From Bacillota bacterium (GTDB taxonomy: Bacteria; Bacillota_A; Clostridia; Acetivibrionales; DUMB01): a DNA stretch of 8,928 nt. Position 1 is the first letter of the stretch. Each line of letters opens with the position of its first letter. The DNA lies in contig JAMOAC010000476.1 in NCBI GenBank assembly GCA_023621975.1, positions 1 to 8,928 on the forward strand, given 5' to 3'. The position numbers were made by a program, and so were the translations under genes. Positions 5,310 to 8,928 of the stretch are shown here, piece by piece. The notes under the pieces were generated by a model. The model saw only the letters and a list, made by a program, of their open reading frames with translations. It ran no database searches and was not told the origin of the DNA.

Positions 5310-6782
5310 CTATCGGATTGACCATTCAATATGGTGCTCGTGCAACATCTTTTTCTTCAGTGTCCACAGAGGCTTCGACAAATCCACATAGTATTTGTGC
5401 GGATTCTCAAACCTTTTTACTTCATCCCATAACAAATCTACCTGCTGGGCACAGTAGTCCCTTATCTCCTTTAAATCCGGGCTTTTGTACACGCACTTTC
5501 CTTTATCGAAGAGCTGCACCTGAAGATTTTTTGCATAAAAGTTTGTTACCATTTTCCTCTTCCATGTATGCTCGGGATCAAATATTTCATATGGCTCATT
5601 ATCATCAATGGCTTCATCAGCCAATGTAATTACATCTGCAATCGCTTTCCCGCTCTTCCTGTCAAAAAGCCTCCACACTTTCTTAAAGCCCGGATTTGTT
5701 ATTTTATCCGGGTTTTCACTTATCTTAATCTTGGGAATTATTTTACCGTCTTCCTCTATCGCTGCCAGCTTATAAACCCCACCGAATACAGGTTCAGACT
5801 TGGAAGTAATCAGCCTTTCACCGACACCGAAAATATCTATATTAGCTCCCTGCACAAGGACGTCTCTGATTATATACTCGTCCAAAGAATTTGACGCTAC
5901 AATCTTGCAATCCGGAAAACCTGCTTCGTCCAACATCTTCCTGGCCTCTTTTGAGAGATACGCAATATCACCGCTGTCAATTCTTATACCTTTAGGCCTG
6001 TAGCCTCTTGGCACTACCTCTTCTTTAAATACCTTTATTGCATTCGGAACACCGGATTTCAGTACATTATAGGTATCAACGAGGAGGACACAGTCATAGG
6101 GATACATTCTGGCATATGCTCTAAAAGCTTCCAGCTCACTGTCAAACATTTGAACCCAGCTATGTGCCATTGTCCCAAGGGCAGGAATGCCAAAATCTCT
6201 CTCGGAGATAGTACAGGAGGTCCCCACACATCCTCCAATATATGCTGCTCTTGAACCGAAAATTGCTCCGTCATATCCTTGAGCCCTTCTTGCTCCAAAC
6301 TCCATAACAGGCCTGCCCTGCGCAGCCCTCACTATCCTGTTTGCCTTTGTGGCTATGAGGCTTTGGTGATTAATAGTCAACAAAACCATCGTTTCAATGA
6401 ATTGTGCCTGAATTATGGGCCCTCTTACCGTGACAATAGGTTCTCCGGGAAATATGGGAGTCCCCTCCGGTATTGCCCAGACGTCACAACTGAACTTGAA
6501 ATTTCTCAGGTATTCCAAAAATTCTTCACTAAACATTTTCCTGCTTCTTAGATAGCTAATGTCCTCTTCATCAAAACGCAAATTATTCAGGTACTCTATA
6601 AGCTGTTCAACTCCTGCCATTATCGCATAGCCGCCATTGTCCGGAACCGTCCTGAAAAAAACGTCAAAATACGCTATCTTATCTTTTAAATTGTTATGAA
6701 AGTAACCATTGGCCATGGTCAATTCGTAAAAGTCAGTGAGCATGGTCAAGTTTAGCCTTTCTCCGTAATATATTCTTGTCAC
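5310..6782 (-). CDS. pncB: Nicotinate phosphoribosyltransferase
   Basis: This enzyme of the Preiss-Handler NAD salvage pathway converts nicotinate and PRPP, with ATP hydrolysis, to nicotinate mononucleotide and pyrophosphate in the cytoplasm. Length (490 residues) is normal for the Gram-positive long form. Visible motifs are the N-terminal LTDFYELTMANGYF (14-27), FGARRAQGYDGA (162-173), GTMAHSW with the phosphorylatable His207, VDTYNVLKSGVPNAI (235-249), the PRPP/phosphate-binding segment GIRIDSGDIAYLS (265-277), VASNSLDEYII (295-305) and FGVGERLITS (318-327). The start is GTG (6782-6780), chosen because AGAGGAGG lies 8 bases upstream and the protein begins at the expected place before the TDFYELTM motif. 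It has its own promoter near 7050-7077 and a long leader. The C-terminal tail is full, with no sign of truncation. Confidence 0.97.
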   Translation of the reverse strand: MTRIYYGERLNLTMLTDFYELTMANGYFHNNLKDKIAYFDVFFRTVPDNGGYAIMAGVEQLIEYLNNLRFDEEDISYLRSRKMFSEEFLEYLRNFKFSCDVWAIPEGTPIFPGEPIVTVRGPIIQAQFIETMVLLTINHQSLIATKANRIVRAAQGRPVMEFGARRAQGYDGAIFGSRAAYIGGCVGTSCTISERDFGIPALGTMAHSWVQMFDSELEAFRAYARMYPYDCVLLVDTYNVLKSGVPNAIKVFKEEVVPRGYRPKGIRIDSGDIAYLSKEARKMLDEAGFPDCKIVASNSLDEYIIRDVLVQGANIDIFGVGERLITSKSEPVFGGVYKLAAIEEDGKIIPKIKISENPDKITNPGFKKVWRLFDRKSGKAIADVITLADEAIDDNEPYEIFDPEHTWKRKMVTNFYAKNLQVQLFDKGKCVYKSPDLKEIRDYCAQQVDLLWDEVKRFENPHKYYVDLSKPLWTLKKKMLHEHHIEWSIR

Positions 6783-6790
6783 GATTTTTT

Positions 6791-6798
6791 CCTCCTCT
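6791..6798 (-). promoter_or_regulatory. Ribosome binding site fixing the GTG start of pncB
   Basis: AGAGGAGG on the minus strand, 8 bases upstream of GTG at 6782-6780. No ATG in frame lies nearby upstream, so this site decides the start. Confidence 0.88.
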
Positions 6799-6838
6799 GA
6801 TAATACTTTCTTCTATGATATATTAAACTAACTTGTTG

Positions 6839-6854
6839 TGTTAACATTTTAACA
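6839..6854. promoter_or_regulatory. Inverted repeat TGTTAA-CATT-TTAACA in the pncB leader
   Basis: A perfect 6+6 inverted repeat with a 4-base centre, 57 bases upstream of the pncB start. It contains one of four GTTAAC palindromes in this gap. It could be an operator or a small RNA hairpin. Whether it matches the operator of NiaR, the niacin repressor of many Firmicutes, I cannot tell from memory. Confidence 0.35.
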
Positions 6855-6867
6855 GTAAAAGTTCCAG

Positions 6868-6883
6868 GCTGATAAGCTGATAA
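6868..6883. repeat. Tandem 8-bp repeat GCTGATAA x2 in the pncB leader
   Basis: GCTGATAA occurs twice without a gap (TTATCAGC twice on the coding strand). It lies in the transcribed leader, next to a CCCTTAAGGG palindrome (6890-6899). Its role is unknown. Confidence 0.6.
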
Positions 6884-7049
6884 ACCGTTCCCTTAAGGGG
6901 TGAGACAATTCTCTTTGCCCAAAAATTTGCCTTGCCCTCCAATTTACCAGCCGGCTCCAAAGCCTTTCACAAGCTAGCGCATCACTCAACACAGCAAGTT
7001 AACTTTAAAATCTATTTACATAATCTTAAATGTTAACTGCATCATCTTT

Positions 7050-7077
7050 ATTATATGTCTTTGAAAATAAACGTCAA
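7050..7077 (-). promoter_or_regulatory. Promoter of pncB (vegetative sigma type)
   Basis: On the minus strand TTGACG (7077-7072), a 16-base spacer and a perfect TATAAT (7055-7050). The predicted start is near 7043, just before a GTTAAC palindrome at 7032-7037. Position and quality indicate that pncB can be transcribed independently of ppaC. Confidence 0.75.
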
Positions 7078-7128
7078 TTTATAAATTCAATTCTTGCCTG
7101 TTTTGCTATATAGTTAACTCAAAATATT

Positions 7129-8757
7129 TTATTCAACAGCTAATGACAAAAGGGGGACAACCTGCTTTTTTCTTGAAACTACACCAGGCAGATAAACACT
7201 GTCTTTTTTCAAATCTACGCCAAAAGCTTTTTCAATAAGCCATTGTTCCTTTCCTGCATATAAAACTTCTGAACCTTCCCTGAGAATGTCGGTCACCAAT
7301 AACATCAACAGGCTGTAATCCCTGCTTTCACAGGTTTCTTCCATGTAATCGATTATTTTTCGACGCATTTCCTGTATACTTTCAGCATCCATTGTATTTA
7401 TCTGACCTATGCCAATTTTGTATTTGCCAATATTGAAAATTTTGAAATCATTGTCAAGTATCTCTTTCGGAGTCTTTCCTTTGAGTGATGAACCGGCCTT
7501 GAACATGGCATTTGCAAATTTGTCAATATCAATACCACAAAAATCAGCCAGCCTTTTAGCGGCAGAAATATCAGCATATGTACAGGTTGGTGATTTGAAC
7601 TTGAGTGTATCAGAAATAATAGCGGCGCAGAGAATCCCTGCAATACTCCTGCTAGGCCTTATACCGTGATCAGAATACAAATTGGAAATAATTGTGGATG
7701 TGCTTCCTAAAGGCTCATTCCTGAAATAGATAGGATTTTTAGTCTGAATATCCCCTACTTTGTGATGGTCGATAACTTCAAGAATTTCTGCCTGATCAAT
7801 CCCATCCACCGTCTGGTTGATTTCATTGTGGTCAAGAAGGATCAGCTTCTTTCTTCTGGATATCAAATGATATCTGGATATAAAGCCTTTTATCCTGTTA
7901 CTGTCATCTACTACAGGGTAACTCCTGAATCGTGTTTGAAGCATTATATCCTTTATGTCGTCTATATAATCATCTATGTTAAAACTAATAATATCTTTTG
8001 ATGTCATCACATACCCTATGGGTATGCTTTGATTGATTAACATCGCCGCAGTGAAAGTGTCGTTAGGCGTTGTCAAAATGACACAATTTTTTTCCCTTGC
8101 AACTTTAAGAACATCCTCATCAACTTCACATCCGCAGGTTACAACGATACAACCTGCTCCAAGTTCAATGGCTTTTAACTGGTTATCCCTGAGGTTGCCC
8201 GTTATAACAATATCGCCCTGCTCAATAAACGGGCTTAACTCGTCTGAAGTCATGGCTGCAATCACAACTTTGCCCGTAACATTGAAGCTGTCCGGTGAAC
8301 CGCACAACAAACGTCCGTTAAGTGTTTCAATCACATTTTGCAATGGCGTTTTGCTGCATGCAATAATGGCACTTTCCATAATATTAAGGTACTTATTTGT
8401 TATATCCGACAAAGTAACTATTCCGATAAGCCTGTCGTGTTCATCAACAACAGGAATAACCTTTATATTGTTTTTTTGCATAATCATCCATGCAGTACGG
8501 ATAGAAATGTCAGGAGAAGCAGGGTATACTGGGTCAATATCCAAATCGGATATTTGTGTCTTGACTGTTGTAAGAATATCCGGCACTGGGACATTGAAAT
8601 AGTTCAAAACAAATTCTGTTTCCCTGTTAATTTCTCCTAACCTTCTTGCTTCAGCATTTACTCCAAGTCTTCTTTTCAGTTCTGCATACGCTATTGCCGA
8701 ACATATGGTATCCGTATCAGGGTTTTTGTGTCCAGTAATATATATGATATCACTCAA
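7129..8757 (-). CDS. ppaC: Manganese-dependent inorganic pyrophosphatase with CBS and DRTGG domains (family II, CBS-PPase)
   Basis: Hydrolyses pyrophosphate to phosphate in the cytoplasm. The 542-residue protein has the order DHH part 1 (about 1-68), CBS1 (72-130), DRTGG-type insert (about 140-245), CBS2 (247-300), DHH part 2 and DHHA2 (300-542). Metal ligands are visible: His10, Asp14 and Asp16 in ITGHKNPDTDTICSA, Asp309 in LLDHNE, His331 in VIDHHKVGD and Asp383 in ISDTLKF. The phosphate-binding SRKKQ is at 528-532. Plain family II enzymes are about 310 residues; the extra length is the regulatory insert. In the family, CBS domains bind adenine nucleotides (AMP and ADP inhibit), and DRTGG-containing members such as the Clostridium perfringens enzyme are activated by diadenosine polyphosphates. 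The start is TTG (8757-8755), chosen because AGAGGTGA lies 6 bases upstream and the first beta strand begins at residue 4. It is next to pncB, a pyrophosphate producer. Confidence 0.96.
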   Translation of the reverse strand: MSDIIYITGHKNPDTDTICSAIAYAELKRRLGVNAEARRLGEINRETEFVLNYFNVPVPDILTTVKTQISDLDIDPVYPASPDISIRTAWMIMQKNNIKVIPVVDEHDRLIGIVTLSDITNKYLNIMESAIIACSKTPLQNVIETLNGRLLCGSPDSFNVTGKVVIAAMTSDELSPFIEQGDIVITGNLRDNQLKAIELGAGCIVVTCGCEVDEDVLKVAREKNCVILTTPNDTFTAAMLINQSIPIGYVMTSKDIISFNIDDYIDDIKDIMLQTRFRSYPVVDDSNRIKGFISRYHLISRRKKLILLDHNEINQTVDGIDQAEILEVIDHHKVGDIQTKNPIYFRNEPLGSTSTIISNLYSDHGIRPSRSIAGILCAAIISDTLKFKSPTCTYADISAAKRLADFCGIDIDKFANAMFKAGSSLKGKTPKEILDNDFKIFNIGKYKIGIGQINTMDAESIQEMRRKIIDYMEETCESRDYSLLMLLVTDILREGSEVLYAGKEQWLIEKAFGVDLKKDSVYLPGVVSRKKQVVPLLSLAVE

Positions 8758-8763
8758 GTGCTT

Positions 8764-8771
8764 TCACCTCT
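8764..8771 (-). promoter_or_regulatory. Ribosome binding site fixing the TTG start of ppaC
   Basis: AGAGGTGA on the minus strand, 6 bases upstream of TTG at 8757-8755. This GAGGTG core decides the rare TTG start, which gives the N-terminus MSDIIYITGHKNPD, the usual start of this family. Confidence 0.85.
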
Positions 8772-8928
8772 TTTATGTCTCGCGATAAACATATCATGAA
8801 ACATATTTATCTTAAAATTTAATTGTAATATCCAAAAGAAAAATTGCCTGTACATATAAATCTATCATATATTGTTTAGGTTCTCATCAAATGGGATAAA
8901 ATAAACCTGTCATATTGATAATTTCAAT
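8772..8928. other. AT-rich upstream region of ppaC
   Basis: No gene is evident in the remaining bases to the window end. It should contain the ppaC promoter, but I see only weak candidates on the minus strand (for example TTGGAT near 8835 with TAAGAT downstream, spacer about 15), none convincing. Confidence 0.4.

Larger units (their letters stand above)
6783..7128 (-). other. Intergenic region and long structured leader of pncB
   Basis: These 346 bases hold no gene. If transcription starts near 7043, the leader is about 260 bases. It contains three small hairpin-forming sequences: GGCT-CCAA-AGCC (6953-6964), GAGA-CAAT-TCTC (6902-6913) and CCCTTAAGGG (6890-6899). The GC-richer middle (about 6885-6995) contrasts with the AT-rich flanks. 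I do not find the conserved T-box sequence, a cyclic-di-GMP aptamer core or any NAD riboswitch that I know. No intrinsic terminator is evident after ppaC; only an AT-only palindrome AAAATATTTT (7121-7130) overlaps its stop codon. Confidence 0.5.

Noticed and set aside
5122..5325. A 67-codon open frame on the minus strand between pncB and the tRNA operon
   Set aside because: It overlaps the pncB 3' end and consists mostly of translated repeat sequence (two GDSSQ units come from the two repeat copies). It has no ribosome site and no family resemblance.
6783..7043. T-box or known NAD riboswitch in the pncB leader
   Set aside because: I searched by eye for the conserved T-box sequence and for known aptamer cores and found none. 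Only generic small hairpins remain.
8033..8602. A 189-codon plus-strand open frame inside ppaC
   Set aside because: It lies entirely antisense to the well-supported CBS/DRTGG region of ppaC. Its product has no recognisable domain, and it has no ribosome binding site.

Overview
The window looks like a chromosomal segment of an AT-rich, strictly anaerobic Gram-positive bacterium, most likely class Clostridia. The reasons are strong AGGAGG-type ribosome sites, GTG and TTG starts, an oxygen-sensitive glycyl radical enzyme with its activase, a lipoprotein-type solute-binding protein, and a CBS/DRTGG-type family II pyrophosphatase. A cellulolytic Acetivibrio/Ruminiclostridium-like host is a guess only. 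Every gene I can support is on the minus strand, so transcription runs from high to low coordinates.

Right side (8928 to 5310): ppaC, a manganese-dependent inorganic pyrophosphatase with regulatory CBS and DRTGG domains, is followed by pncB, nicotinate phosphoribosyltransferase. PncB releases pyrophosphate, which PpaC can hydrolyse, so the pair makes metabolic sense for NAD salvage. The 346-base gap between them carries a clear promoter for pncB, a roughly 260-base leader with several small hairpins, four GTTAAC palindromes and an 8-bp tandem repeat. I recognise no riboswitch class there.

Middle (5309 to 4129): a block of short interspersed repeats built on AATGGGGACAGTTCTCA. It includes a 149-base element with 23-base perfect terminal inverted repeats. 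Next comes a tRNA operon (Met-CAT, Glu-TTC, Val-TAC, Thr-TGT) with its own promoter and a strong intrinsic terminator, then one more solo copy of the repeat and the promoter region of the next operon.

Left side (4128 to 1): an operon encoding a 756-residue glycyl radical enzyme of unassigned substrate, its radical SAM activase starting directly after the stop codon, and, 110 bases on, the N-terminal 279 residues of an ABC-transporter sugar-type binding lipoprotein that runs off the window. The likely logic is uptake of a small, probably carbohydrate-derived compound followed by radical cleavage or dehydration in the cytoplasm. This orphan enzyme and the repeat family are the two most interesting items.
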